Under the pieces are notes generated by a model. It did not search any database and had not been told where the DNA came from. It saw only the letters and a list, made by a program, of their open reading frames with translations. Shown one piece after another: positions 1 to 6,400 of a DNA stretch of 12,711 nucleotides. The stretch lies in contig JBBROA010000117.1 of the NCBI GenBank assembly GCA_038229875.1, positions 1 through 12,711 of the forward strand, in the 5' to 3' direction. Both the position numbers and the translations under genes were made by a program. This DNA comes from JALYUA01 sp038229875 (GTDB taxonomy: Bacteria > Acidobacteriota > Thermoanaerobaculia > UBA5066 > Gp7-AA6). Numbering within the stretch: position 1 is the stretch's first letter; every line of letters starts with the position of its first letter.

Positions 1-932
1 ACCGGCACTTTCAATGGCTCGGCCGCCAGCAGCTTATCCACGGCCTGACCGCGCCAGAAGGCATCGTAGCTGGGATGTTCTAAAATCTTCCGCCAGAAAC
101 CAACCTGTTCCAAACCGCGCCGCCGCCCAAGTTCGCCCGCCGACCCCGCCTCCAGGAACATGTCGTAGTCGTCGTAGTGCGTCCGCCACCACTTCTCTTC
201 GTTCTTCCGATTCGCCTCCTGCTCCCAGATGTATGACATGCCCTGCTCGCGAAAGGCGCCGTTGTGAAACCAGTCGTCCCCCATCCAGCCATCGACCATC
301 GGGTTCATGGGAACGGAGACCTTCAACGCCGGATGCGGGTTGACGAGCGCCATCAGGGGAAGAAAGCCGTCATAGGAGATGCCGAGGATGCCGACCCTGC
401 CGTTCGATTCGGGGACGTTCTTCACGAGCCAGTCGATCGTGTCGTACGTGTCGGTCGCGTGGTCCACGGCCGTCGGATTCAAGGAGCCGTGCAAAGGCCG
501 GTTCATCACGTAATCGCCCTCGGATCCGTACTTGCCGCGGACGTCCTGCACCACGCGGATATAGCCGCCCTCGACGATCACGTCGGTCGCGTTGTCATAG
601 CCGGTCAGGATCGAACCAAGGTGCGAGCTGTGCGAATGACTCGTGAGCGCGGTTGCGTCGTAAGGAGTGCGGGTGAGCAGGATCGGCGCGCCCTTCGCGC
701 CCTTTGGAACGAGGATCACCGTGTGGAGCTTCACCTTGTCGCGCATCGGGATCATCACGTCGCGGCGCGCGTAGTCCCATCCGAAAGTGGCGGGCTCGAG
801 CTTCGCCGGCGTCTCGCTGGGGAAGGTCCCCGGCGGGGACGTCTTTTGAGCCGCCACCGGGGAGGAGCTCAGCAGAGCGGCGAGAAGTGCGAACGGGAGA
901 GACGCATCGCGAAGAAGGTGGGTCCGCGTCAT
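1..932 (-). CDS. Secreted alpha-amino-acid ester hydrolase / CocE-NonD family serine hydrolase (partial, C-terminus missing)
   Basis: This is the first ~310 residues of an alpha/beta-hydrolase of the peptidase S15/CocE superfamily. The likely role is hydrolysis or acyl transfer on esters and amides of alpha-amino acids in the periplasm. Residues 1-28 form a signal peptide (hydrophobic stretch from about 12, cleavage after PVAA). TRTPYDA contains Tyr91, the position of the oxyanion-hole tyrosine. QDVRGKYGSEGDY lies around 130-145. GISYDG carries the nucleophile Ser186. MVDGWMGDDWF (212-222) contains an Asp pair where alpha-amino-acid ester hydrolases have part of their carboxylate cluster. As I recall it, the match to Xanthomonas/Acetobacter enzymes is close through this whole region. 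The acid and histidine of the triad lie in the missing half (family about 600-670 residues). The ATG is chosen because AGGAGG at 940-945 sits 7 bases before it and because the signal peptide follows. The substrate is not determined. Confidence 0.9.
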   Translation of the reverse strand, partial: MTRTHLLRDASLPFALLAALLSSSPVAAQKTSPPGTFPSETPAKLEPATFGWDYARRDVMIPMRDKVKLHTVILVPKGAKGAPILLTRTPYDATALTSHSHSSHLGSILTGYDNATDVIVEGGYIRVVQDVRGKYGSEGDYVMNRPLHGSLNPTAVDHATDTYDTIDWLVKNVPESNGRVGILGISYDGFLPLMALVNPHPALKVSVPMNPMVDGWMGDDWFHNGAFREQGMSYIWEQEANRKNEEKWWRTHYDDYDMFLEAGSAGELGRRRGLEQVGFWRKILEHPSYDAFWRGQAVDKLLAAEPLKVP

Positions 933-939
933 GAGGGCG

Positions 940-945
940 CCTCCT
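940..945 (-). promoter_or_regulatory. Shine-Dalgarno of the ester hydrolase gene
   Basis: A perfect AGGAGG on the minus strand lies 7 bases before the ATG at 932, which fixes that start. Its upstream edge touches the palindrome at 945-973. Confidence 0.8.
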
Positions 946-973
946 GATGCGCGCACAGCTTGTGCGTGCGTTA
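945..973. repeat. Imperfect palindrome in the leader of the ester hydrolase gene
   Basis: Arms of 13 bases flank a GCT centre at 958-960. The inner six pairs (GCACA/TGTGC plus one C-G) are perfect. The outer pairs include three G/T mismatches, which would wobble in plus-strand RNA and would be C/A mismatches in the minus-strand mRNA. The element ends at the hydrolase Shine-Dalgarno, so a repressor operator is a possible reading. No T-run follows on either strand in the right place, so it is not a convincing terminator. Confidence 0.4.
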
Positions 974-1123
974 AAAGAAATCGACGAAGGACCAGCATAA
1001 CAACGACGCTTGCAGAGACCGTGAGGGTCCGGGAAGAGAGGCGGTTCGGCGGTTCGTCCCCGTCCGCGAAAGAGAGGCCGGGCTGAACTCATTCCCGGGA
1101 GAGCGGTCGGCGGGCCGAGGCTT

Positions 1124-1738
1124 TCAGCAGTTCTCGTACTTCCAGTTACGCGACTTCCCTTCCGCCAGCCATTCGAGCGCGGTGGAAAGCCGCTTCTCCC
1201 GCGTCTCCTCGCGTTTGGCCTCGGTGATCCATTCGACGTATTCGCGGCGGTGACTCGGGCTCATCTTCTCGAAAGTCGCGCCGGCGGCCCTGTTTTTTTT
1301 GAGTCCGGCGGCGAGATCTTCGGGGACCTCGACCGCCTTCGCCGGAGCTCGCGCGGGCCGCGGCCGCGCCGGAGCTTCCGACACGTTCAACTCCACGGCT
1401 TTCCTGATGTACCGCAGGAGCTTTCTGTCGGACGGGAGGTCCGAAAGGCTTCGGATGCGGCCGAAGCTGCCCATCGCGGTCGCCTCCTTCTCTCCGTCCT
1501 CGCCCAGGACTTCGGTCATTCCCTGGTGCCAGAACCCGAACGTGCAGTGCTCCTTGAATGCGGCCATGCCGCACATGATCTTTCCGCCCGTGGTGAACGC
1601 CGGCGAGCTCCACTTGACCGTCTCCTCAACGTCGGGACACGCCTGGTGAACCAGCTCCCGGAGGTGTCGGAGGATCGGTTTCGCGAACTCGGCCGCCCGG
1701 GCGATGTGGTCGTCGATGCGGGGATCGGTGTTCTCCAT
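1124..1738 (-). CDS. YdeI/OmdA-like DUF1801 family protein
   Basis: A 204-residue cytoplasmic protein with two parts. Residues ~10-120 fit the DUF1801/YdhG fold: VEETVKWSSPAF around 37-48, then GKIMCGMAAFKEHCTFGFWH, and a RIRSLSDLPSDRKL segment near 93-106. After a Pro/Ala/Arg linker (about 121-137), residues ~140-200 match the bacteriocin-protection YdeI/OmpD-associated domain (DLAAGLKKN, FEKMSPSHRREYVEWITEAK, ending in a Glu/Arg-rich helix). Proteins of this family are common in soil bacteria. E. coli-group members have been linked to stress and peptide resistance, but the biochemical role is unknown. The ATG at 1738 is preferred over an upstream ATG at 1927, because the added 63 residues are Arg/Pro-rich, unlike the family, and would overlap the divergent GlsB-like gene. 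The gene faces away from that gene, with a shared 103-base intergenic region. Confidence 0.85.
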   Translation of the reverse strand: MENTDPRIDDHIARAAEFAKPILRHLRELVHQACPDVEETVKWSSPAFTTGGKIMCGMAAFKEHCTFGFWHQGMTEVLGEDGEKEATAMGSFGRIRSLSDLPSDRKLLRYIRKAVELNVSEAPARPRPARAPAKAVEVPEDLAAGLKKNRAAGATFEKMSPSHRREYVEWITEAKREETREKRLSTALEWLAEGKSRNWKYENC

Positions 1739-1786
1739 ACCTGGCCTTTCGAGGTTTGCGGATTCTATGGGAGCCGGGCGGCAACT

Positions 1787-1803
1787 GCCCCGCTCGGCGG
1801 GGC
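1787..1803. repeat. Perfect GC hairpin between divergent genes
   Basis: A 7-base stem, GCCCCGC / GCGGGGC, with a TCG loop. It lies 38 bases before the GlsB-like ATG and 48 bases from the DUF1801 start, so it falls in the promoter or leader region of one or both genes. It could be an operator or a 5' UTR hairpin. There is no T-run and no gene end nearby, which argues against a terminator. Confidence 0.45.
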
Positions 1804-1841
1804 GCCTCCGATATCCTTGGGGCAGTCTTTTCGAGGAGAAC

Positions 1842-2120
1842 ATGCATTTCTCTCTTCTCGGCCTCCTGGTACTTCTCCTGGTCGCGGCGGTCTGTGGGGC
1901 GATCGGCCGCGCGATCGCCGGCGGCACGACGGGCGGGTGTCTCGTGTCGATTGCGGTCGGGTTCGTCGGCGCGCTGCTGGGCTCCTGGCTCGCTCACAAG
2001 ATGCGGCTGCCGGAGCTGTTCGTGATCCAGATCGACCGCCATCCGTTTCCGGTCGTCTGGTCGATCATCGGGGCCGCATTGTTCGTCGCGATCGTGCATC
2101 TCATTTCCGGGCGGGATTGA
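1842..2120 (+). CDS. GlsB/YeaQ/YmgE-family small membrane protein
   Basis: A 92-residue integral membrane protein of the transglycosylase-associated / GlsB-YeaQ-YmgE stress-response family, which is usually 80-90 residues. Three hydrophobic segments are visible: about residues 3-26 (LLGLLVLLLVAAVCGAIGRA), 33-52 (glycine-rich, VGFVGALLGSW) and 71-89 (VVWSIIGAALFVAIVHLI). The family hallmark is the pattern GxIGRxIAG...GxxxxIxxGxxGAxxGxxL, seen here as GAIGRAIAGG and VGFVGALLGSWLA. The insert between the second and third segments (KMRLPELFVIQIDRHPF) is somewhat long. GAGGAG at 1833-1838 precedes the ATG by 3 bases, and the overlapping AGGAGA fits less well, so the spacing is short but usable. 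The molecular function is unknown. The family is often induced by stress, but no regulator site is recognisable here. Confidence 0.85.
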   Translation: MHFSLLGLLVLLLVAAVCGAIGRAIAGGTTGGCLVSIAVGFVGALLGSWLAHKMRLPELFVIQIDRHPFPVVWSIIGAALFVAIVHLISGRD

Positions 2121-2176
2121 CAGTTCATGCGAGCGGCAGGCCTCGTGCATCCGCTCTCAAGTTCCGGAGGCGTTTG

Positions 2177-4027
2177 ATGTCGATGATCTCCAGGGTCCTC
2201 GCCGCGGCTCTCTGCACTCTCTCGCTTTATGCTCTCGTGTCCTGCCAGAGCACCGGGGGTTCTACGAGCCCCGGCACGGCGTCGGGTGAGAAGAAGGGCG
2301 GCGAGCGCGCACGCACCATCGCGGATCTCCGAGCGGCGCTCCGCGATCCGGACATGTCGGTGCGTCTGAAGGCAGTCGAGGAGCTCGGTCCCCGCGCGGC
2401 TTCTTCCGACGAGGCGGTTGCCGCGCTCGTCGAAGCGCTCGGGGACTCGGCACCGCTGGTGCGCCGGTTCGCAGCCGGCGGCCTCGCCGAAGTGAAATCT
2501 CCCTCCGCGGCGACGCTCCTCGCTCTCGGGAAGCTGTTGAAGGATCCGGAGCTCGAGCCGCGCGAGACCGCAGCCAGGTCGCTCTCCGCGCTCTCTCCGC
2601 GCTCGGACGCGGCGGCGGTCAAGGACCTCGGAGCGATGCTCGCCGCCGCAACGGCTGACAAGGAGGCGTCCGTGCGGACGTTCGCGCTCGAGGCCATCGG
2701 CGGGCTGGGCGCCCCGGCGGCGCGGGTCGTCCCGTCAATCAAGACCGGGCTCGAGCGCGCGATCGCGGATCCCGTGCCGGAAGTCCGCGCGGCAGCCGCC
2801 GCAGCGGCCGGACGGCTCGGGATTGGAGTTCCCTGGGCGATGGGCCTCCTGATCAAGGCGCTCGCCGACCCCGTGCACGACGTCCGGAAGCAGTCCGTGG
2901 TCGCTCTCGAAAAGATCGGTCCCGACGCGGCGCCCGCCACGCGCGCGCTCGCGCGGCAGCTCAAGGGGAAGGAGATCTATCTGCGCGTCTTCGCGGCGGA
3001 CGCGCTGACCGCGATCGGTCCGGGCGCGCGAGCTGCCCTGCCGGAATTGAAGGCGCTGGCGGCGCGGGGGTGGAAAGATCTCGCTGGCTCACCTGAGTCG
3101 GAGGCGAAGGACCTGCCCGAGGCCGTCGCCCGCGCGATCCGCAGCCTGGAGGGCAAGGCGCCGAAAAAGTCGGGCGAGGGCGCGGCGGAAAAGCCGTCGC
3201 GCGCCGGGGAACCGCCGCCGGCGTCCGGTCCGGCTTCCGTCAAGGGCCACTTCGAAGAGATCAACACGGGGTCGTTCGACCTCGTCGACGGGATCGCGTA
3301 TCCCGCTGGCGGAACGAGCGGCGGCACCGTCGTCTATGCCGCGAACAAGCCGATCGCCTCCACGGTCCTGGCCGACTCGCCGTGTCCGATGACCTACGCC
3401 CGGGCGCTCACGTCGATCCGGGACGCCGGTTACGTGGAGGCGACCCTCGACTCGTCGGGAGAGTCGAAGTACTTCACTTACGGCCTGGCGTTCGGCGGGA
3501 CAGGGCGCGAAGAGGATGTCGGCGGCCGCTACTGGTCGTCGTCGCTCCGTCTGTCCGGCGGGCGGGCGGGCGGCAGAATCGAACACAAGGATCATGGGGG
3601 CTTCGAGTTCGACGTGCCCGTGTCGAGGCCGAAGGTCCGGGAGGTCAGCGAGTCGGACCGCATGGACCGGAAATCCGGCGACCCCGCAGCGGCGCCCGTC
3701 ACCGAAGCCGCCGTTACGGCGGCGTACCGCGCGGTGCAAGAGGCCGCACTCCGCAAGGATCTGAAGGCGCTTCTCGCGGCGCAGGGATTCGACGCGAAAC
3801 AGATCGCCGCGATCTCCCGACTCGAAGGAATCGGCGCCGACGTCGCGCGGTATTCAAACCGCTTCCTGAAGCCGGGCGCCACAAGCGAGTTCCAGAACGG
3901 CCCGGGATTCGGCGCCATCGCGGGCGGGGGCACGAACGCGAAGGGGAAGAAGTTTCTGAACTTCTACTGGTTTACCCCGTGCCGCGGGAAGCTGGTGCTG
4001 ACGACGATCAGCGAGAACCCTCAGTAA
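2177..4027 (+). CDS. HEAT-repeat lipoprotein with an uncharacterised C-terminal half
   Basis: A 616-residue predicted lipoprotein. Residues 1-23 form a signal peptide ending in the lipobox LVSC (Cys23). A Ser/Thr/Gly/Lys linker follows. Seven or eight HEAT-like helical pairs then run from about 44 to 300. Each has a D-x-x-V-R-x-x-A-x-x-x-L pattern (for example DMSVRLKAVEELG, DPVPEVRAAAAAAAGRLG, DPVHDVRKQSVVALEKIG), as in PBS-lyase/HEAT scaffolds that bind partner proteins. After a low-complexity linker (about 325-352) comes a beta-rich, Gly/Ser-rich segment (about 354-495) with DGIAYPAGG and SGESKYFTYGLAFGG. A helical segment (about 500-580) and a final FLNFYWFTPCRGKLVL follow. Cys at about 403 and 601 might form a disulfide. 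I do not recognise the C-terminal half. GGAGG at 2166-2170 lies 6 bases before this ATG. Reading the frame further left would only add an antisense extension over the DUF1801 gene. No operon partner is obvious. Confidence 0.85.
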   Translation: MSMISRVLAAALCTLSLYALVSCQSTGGSTSPGTASGEKKGGERARTIADLRAALRDPDMSVRLKAVEELGPRAASSDEAVAALVEALGDSAPLVRRFAAGGLAEVKSPSAATLLALGKLLKDPELEPRETAARSLSALSPRSDAAAVKDLGAMLAAATADKEASVRTFALEAIGGLGAPAARVVPSIKTGLERAIADPVPEVRAAAAAAAGRLGIGVPWAMGLLIKALADPVHDVRKQSVVALEKIGPDAAPATRALARQLKGKEIYLRVFAADALTAIGPGARAALPELKALAARGWKDLAGSPESEAKDLPEAVARAIRSLEGKAPKKSGEGAAEKPSRAGEPPPASGPASVKGHFEEINTGSFDLVDGIAYPAGGTSGGTVVYAANKPIASTVLADSPCPMTYARALTSIRDAGYVEATLDSSGESKYFTYGLAFGGTGREEDVGGRYWSSSLRLSGGRAGGRIEHKDHGGFEFDVPVSRPKVREVSESDRMDRKSGDPAAAPVTEAAVTAAYRAVQEAALRKDLKALLAAQGFDAKQIAAISRLEGIGADVARYSNRFLKPGATSEFQNGPGFGAIAGGGTNAKGKKFLNFYWFTPCRGKLVLTTISENPQ

Positions 4028-4035
4028 AGCCGCTG

Positions 4036-4050
4036 GGCGGCTGAGCCGCC
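4036..4050 (+). terminator. Possible hairpin terminator after the HEAT lipoprotein
   Basis: GGCGGC and GCCGCC with a TGA loop begin 8 bases after the stop codon. The stem is stable, but no T-tract follows, so intrinsic termination is doubtful. It may simply protect the mRNA 3' end. Confidence 0.3.
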
Positions 4051-4110
4051 GCCCGGCGATCGAAGGCGCCGCGCCGTCTGCTCCCTCCTCGCGCCCGGGC
4101 AGATGGTGGG

Positions 4111-4170
4111 GGTTACGCGACCCGCAGGGAGTTGTCGCTCGCGGCTGCCGCCCTCGGCGCTGCGTAATCC
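4111..4170. repeat. Interrupted inverted repeat in the gap before the dnaN scrap
   Basis: GGTTACGC at 4111-4118 pairs with GCGTAATCC at 4162-4170, giving eight pairs with one bulged T. The 43 bases between them contain smaller self-complementary pieces, such as GCGAC/GTCGC and GCCG/CGGC. The rest of 4028-4221 shows no credible gene on either strand. The element could be a structured RNA, the edge of an inserted segment, or chance in GC-rich DNA. Confidence 0.25.
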
Positions 4171-4221
4171 GCGTCGCCGCAACAAGCGCCGTTCCCTGAG
4201 GGCCCCCTCACCCCAGCCCAT

Positions 4222-4344
4222 TTCTTGAATGAGCTCACGCGCATGCAGGGGTCGTGGAGAGAAAGAACCCGATTCCGATCCTGTCGAACATTCTGCTGAA
4301 GGCGGCGGACGGCCATCTGAATTTCACCTCCACGGACCTCGAGG
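4222..4344 (+). pseudogene. dnaN: Fragment of dnaN (DNA polymerase III beta clamp), frameshifted
   Basis: Translation from 4222 gives FLNELTRMQG. After a one-base slip in the G-run at 4248-4251, it continues VVERKNPIPILSN, then ILLKAADGHLNFTSTDLEE. This reproduces the start of the sliding-clamp N-terminal domain: helix 1 ending in MQGVVERKN, the PILSN strand, and the hairpin ending in TDLE. It corresponds to about residues 9-48 of a roughly 370-residue protein. The clamp's own first residues are absent on the left (the frame reads GPLTPAH instead). On the right the similarity stops at DLE, where DnaN would continue with a V/I-G-like strand. So this is an internal scrap with both ends broken plus a single-base deletion, not a working clamp gene. 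It is on the same strand as, and in frame with, the ABC ATPase gene. A displaced duplicate is my reading. A mis-assembly is the alternative. Confidence 0.75.
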
Positions 4345-4346
4345 AG
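4341..4346 (+). promoter_or_regulatory. Shine-Dalgarno of the ABC ATPase, at the edge of the dnaN scrap
   Basis: GAGGAG lies 9 bases before the ATG at 4356. It is written by the Glu-Glu codons at the end of the clamp-like reading, so the dnaN junction seems to provide the ribosome-binding site. It favours 4356 over the upstream GTG at 4254. Confidence 0.6.
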
Positions 4347-4355
4347 ACCCGCCAT

Positions 4356-5306
4356 ATGACGACCGATTCCGGTAACCTCTCTCGCGAAATGCTCCCACAG
4401 ATCGTTGTTCGCGAGCTGCGCAAGCAGTTTCCGAAAGTCCTCGCCGTCGCCGGGGTCGACCTGGAGGTCCAGACCGGAGAGGTCTTCGGACTCCTCGGCC
4501 CGAACGGCGCCGGGAAGACGACGACGCTCGAGATGATCGAGGGGCTCACGACGCCCGACGCCGGAGAGATCACGATCTCGGGTCTCAACTGGCGGCAGCA
4601 TTCGCAGCAGATTCGCGCGCGGATAGGAGTCCAGTTGCAGGCGACCAGCCTTTACAACAAGATTACGCCGCGCGAGGCGCTGAACCTCTTCGGAGGGTAT
4701 TACCCGAAGCGGCGGCCGACCGAGGAGCTCCTCGAGCTCGTGCAACTCAAGGACAAGGCGGACGCGTACCACGTGACTCTCTCCGGAGGGCAGGCGCAGC
4801 GCCTCGCGCTCGCGCTCGCCCTGGTGAACGACCCCGAGGTCGTTTTCTTAGACGAGCCGACCGCGGGGCTCGATCCGCAGGGCCGCCGCTCGCTTTGGGA
4901 GGTCGTGCGACAGACGAAAGCGGAAGGCCGCACGACCATGCTCACCACCCACTACATGGATGAGGCCGAGGCGCTGTGCGACCGGCTCGCGATCCTCGAT
5001 CACGGCCGGATCCTGCGCTCCGGAACGCCCGCCGAGCTCATCGCGAGCCTCGGGATACCGAGCGTCGTCGAGCTCACGTTCGACGGCGAGGCGCCGGATC
5101 CTGCCCGGTTCGCCGCGCGTCTCGATGCGCCCGTCGAAAAACGCGGCGACATCTGGGAGATCCCGACGCCCGATCCGAAGAAGCTCCTGCCGCGGGTGTT
5201 CACGACCATCGAAAGCGAAGCGCTCGAGTACAACCAGGTGCACGTTCGCCGCGCCACGCTCGAGGACGTCTTCCTGCAGCTGACCGGCCGGAGCCTTCGC
5301 GAATGA
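4356..5306 (+). CDS. ABC exporter ATP-binding protein (CcmA/DrrA type)
   Basis: A 316-residue ATPase that would power the ABC-2 permease encoded next. All nucleotide-binding motifs are intact: Walker A GPNGAGKT (48-55), Q-loop GVQLQ (91-95), signature LSGGQ (142-146), Walker B VVFLDE (162-167), D-loop AGLD (170-173) and switch His199 (TTHYMDEAE). Residues ~225-316 form the extra C-terminal domain common in DrrA/NatA-like exporters. I start at ATG 4356 because of the Shine-Dalgarno at 4341-4346 and because residues before it match DnaN rather than any ABC protein. The frame is nevertheless open back to a GTG at 4254, so a 350-residue form with a clamp-derived N-terminus cannot be excluded. ATG 4389 is another option. 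The stop overlaps the permease start (ATGA), implying translational coupling. The substrate (drug, lipid or polysaccharide) is unknown. Confidence 0.92.
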   Translation: MTTDSGNLSREMLPQIVVRELRKQFPKVLAVAGVDLEVQTGEVFGLLGPNGAGKTTTLEMIEGLTTPDAGEITISGLNWRQHSQQIRARIGVQLQATSLYNKITPREALNLFGGYYPKRRPTEELLELVQLKDKADAYHVTLSGGQAQRLALALALVNDPEVVFLDEPTAGLDPQGRRSLWEVVRQTKAEGRTTMLTTHYMDEAEALCDRLAILDHGRILRSGTPAELIASLGIPSVVELTFDGEAPDPARFAARLDAPVEKRGDIWEIPTPDPKKLLPRVFTTIESEALEYNQVHVRRATLEDVFLQLTGRSLRE

Positions 5307-6397
5307 CCACCATCGACCTGACGCTTCCGAATCCGCTGGAGCTTCTCTGGCGGCAATTTCGCTCGGAGTGGCGCCTCTACGCGCGAGACCGCGGCGCGAT
5401 GTTCTGGACGTTTCTGTTTCCGCTCCTGATGCTGTTCGGCTTCGGTGTGATCTTTCGATCCGGCGGCCCTCCCGCGTTGACGCTCGTCCGGGTCGCACCC
5501 GCCCGGTCCACTCCTCGCGACGCCGCGTTCGTCAAGGCGCTCGAGGAGGCGCAGCTGAAGGTCGTGACGCTTCCCGCGGCTGAGGCGGAGGCGCGCTGGG
5601 CGAAAGGCGAGACGATGGCGCAGCTCGAAAGCTCGGGCGGCGGATACCGCCTGCGGCTGAACAGCTATCTGATCGCGCAGGGACAGGTGGCCGCGCAGGC
5701 GGCGAGCCAGGCCTTCCTCATCGCGCAGGCGCGGTTGAGCGGCGCGCCCGAGCCGGAACGCATCCCGGTCGTGGTGGAGAGTCCGGGCCACGCAAGATCC
5801 TCGAGCTACGCGGCGTTTCTCGTTCCCGGCCTGATCGGACTGAACCTGCTCAGCATGGGCCTCTTCGCGGTCGGTATGGTCACGGTTGCGTACCGCGAGA
5901 AGGGCAAGTTCCGCCGCCTCGCGGTGACGCCGCTGCCGAAATGGGTCTTTCTCCTCGCGCAGATCCTGCAGCGCGTCACCGTTGTGGTCCTCCAGACGAC
6001 ACTCCTCCTGCTCGCCGCCTGGCTGGGTTTCGGAATCGTCAACCAGGGGTCGTATGCGCTCTTCGCCGCGCTCGTGGTATTCGGCACCGCGACCTTCCTC
6101 GCCATGGGGTTCGCGCTTTCGAGCTTCGCCTCGACGGTCGAGACGTACGGCGCGATCTCGAACCTCGTGTTTTTCCCGATGATGCTGCTGTCGGGCGTTT
6201 ACTTCCGGCTGGACAGCGCGCCACAGTGGATGCAGACCGCCGTCTCGGTGCTGCCGCTCTCGCCGTACCTGCGAATGCTGCGCTCCGTCTTCAACGACGG
6301 ATCGGGGCTCGCCGGGCACGTTGCGGGACTCGTGATCCTGGGCGTCTGGGCGGTCCTCTCGTTCGTCCTGGCGGTCCGCCGCTTTCGCTGGGTCTGA
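5303..6397 (+). CDS. ABC-2 type transporter permease
   Basis: A 364-residue inner-membrane subunit that pairs with the ATPase encoded immediately upstream (ATGA overlap). It has the standard exporter layout. One N-terminal membrane segment lies at about 32-53 (MFWTFLFPLLMLFGFGVIF). A ~120-residue extracytoplasmic domain (about 55-172) follows, like that in YhhJ/YbhR-type permeases. Five more segments lie at about 173-198, 215-246, 252-275, 283-301 and 335-358. A coupling-helix-like stretch, EKGKFRRLAVTPLPKW (about 200-216), lies between the second and third, matching the E-x-x-x-x-L-x-x-T-P-x motif of ABC-2 proteins. FFPMMLLSGVYFRLDSAP (about 288-305) is the conserved region near the last segments. 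Only one permease gene is present, so a homodimer is expected. The substrate cannot be told from the sequence. Confidence 0.92.
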   Translation: MTTIDLTLPNPLELLWRQFRSEWRLYARDRGAMFWTFLFPLLMLFGFGVIFRSGGPPALTLVRVAPARSTPRDAAFVKALEEAQLKVVTLPAAEAEARWAKGETMAQLESSGGGYRLRLNSYLIAQGQVAAQAASQAFLIAQARLSGAPEPERIPVVVESPGHARSSSYAAFLVPGLIGLNLLSMGLFAVGMVTVAYREKGKFRRLAVTPLPKWVFLLAQILQRVTVVVLQTTLLLLAAWLGFGIVNQGSYALFAALVVFGTATFLAMGFALSSFASTVETYGAISNLVFFPMMLLSGVYFRLDSAPQWMQTAVSVLPLSPYLRMLRSVFNDGSGLAGHVAGLVILGVWAVLSFVLAVRRFRWV

Positions 6398-6400
6398 CCG

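Noticed and set aside
34..42. TTATCCACG, one base from the DnaA-box consensus
   Set aside because: It is a single copy inside the hydrolase coding region (Val-Asp-Lys codons), with no AT-rich zone or cluster. It is not evidence of oriC, despite the dnaN scrap elsewhere.
1250..2176. Long plus-strand open frame continuing upstream of the HEAT lipoprotein start
   Set aside because: It is antisense to the DUF1801 gene and overlaps the GlsB-like gene. The lipoprotein signal peptide and Shine-Dalgarno place the true start at 2177.
4254..4355. GTG at 4254 as the start of the ABC ATPase
   Set aside because: The added 34 residues match DnaN, not ABC proteins, and spacing to the AG-rich bases upstream is poor. 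ATG 4356 has a proper Shine-Dalgarno. It is kept only as an alternative.
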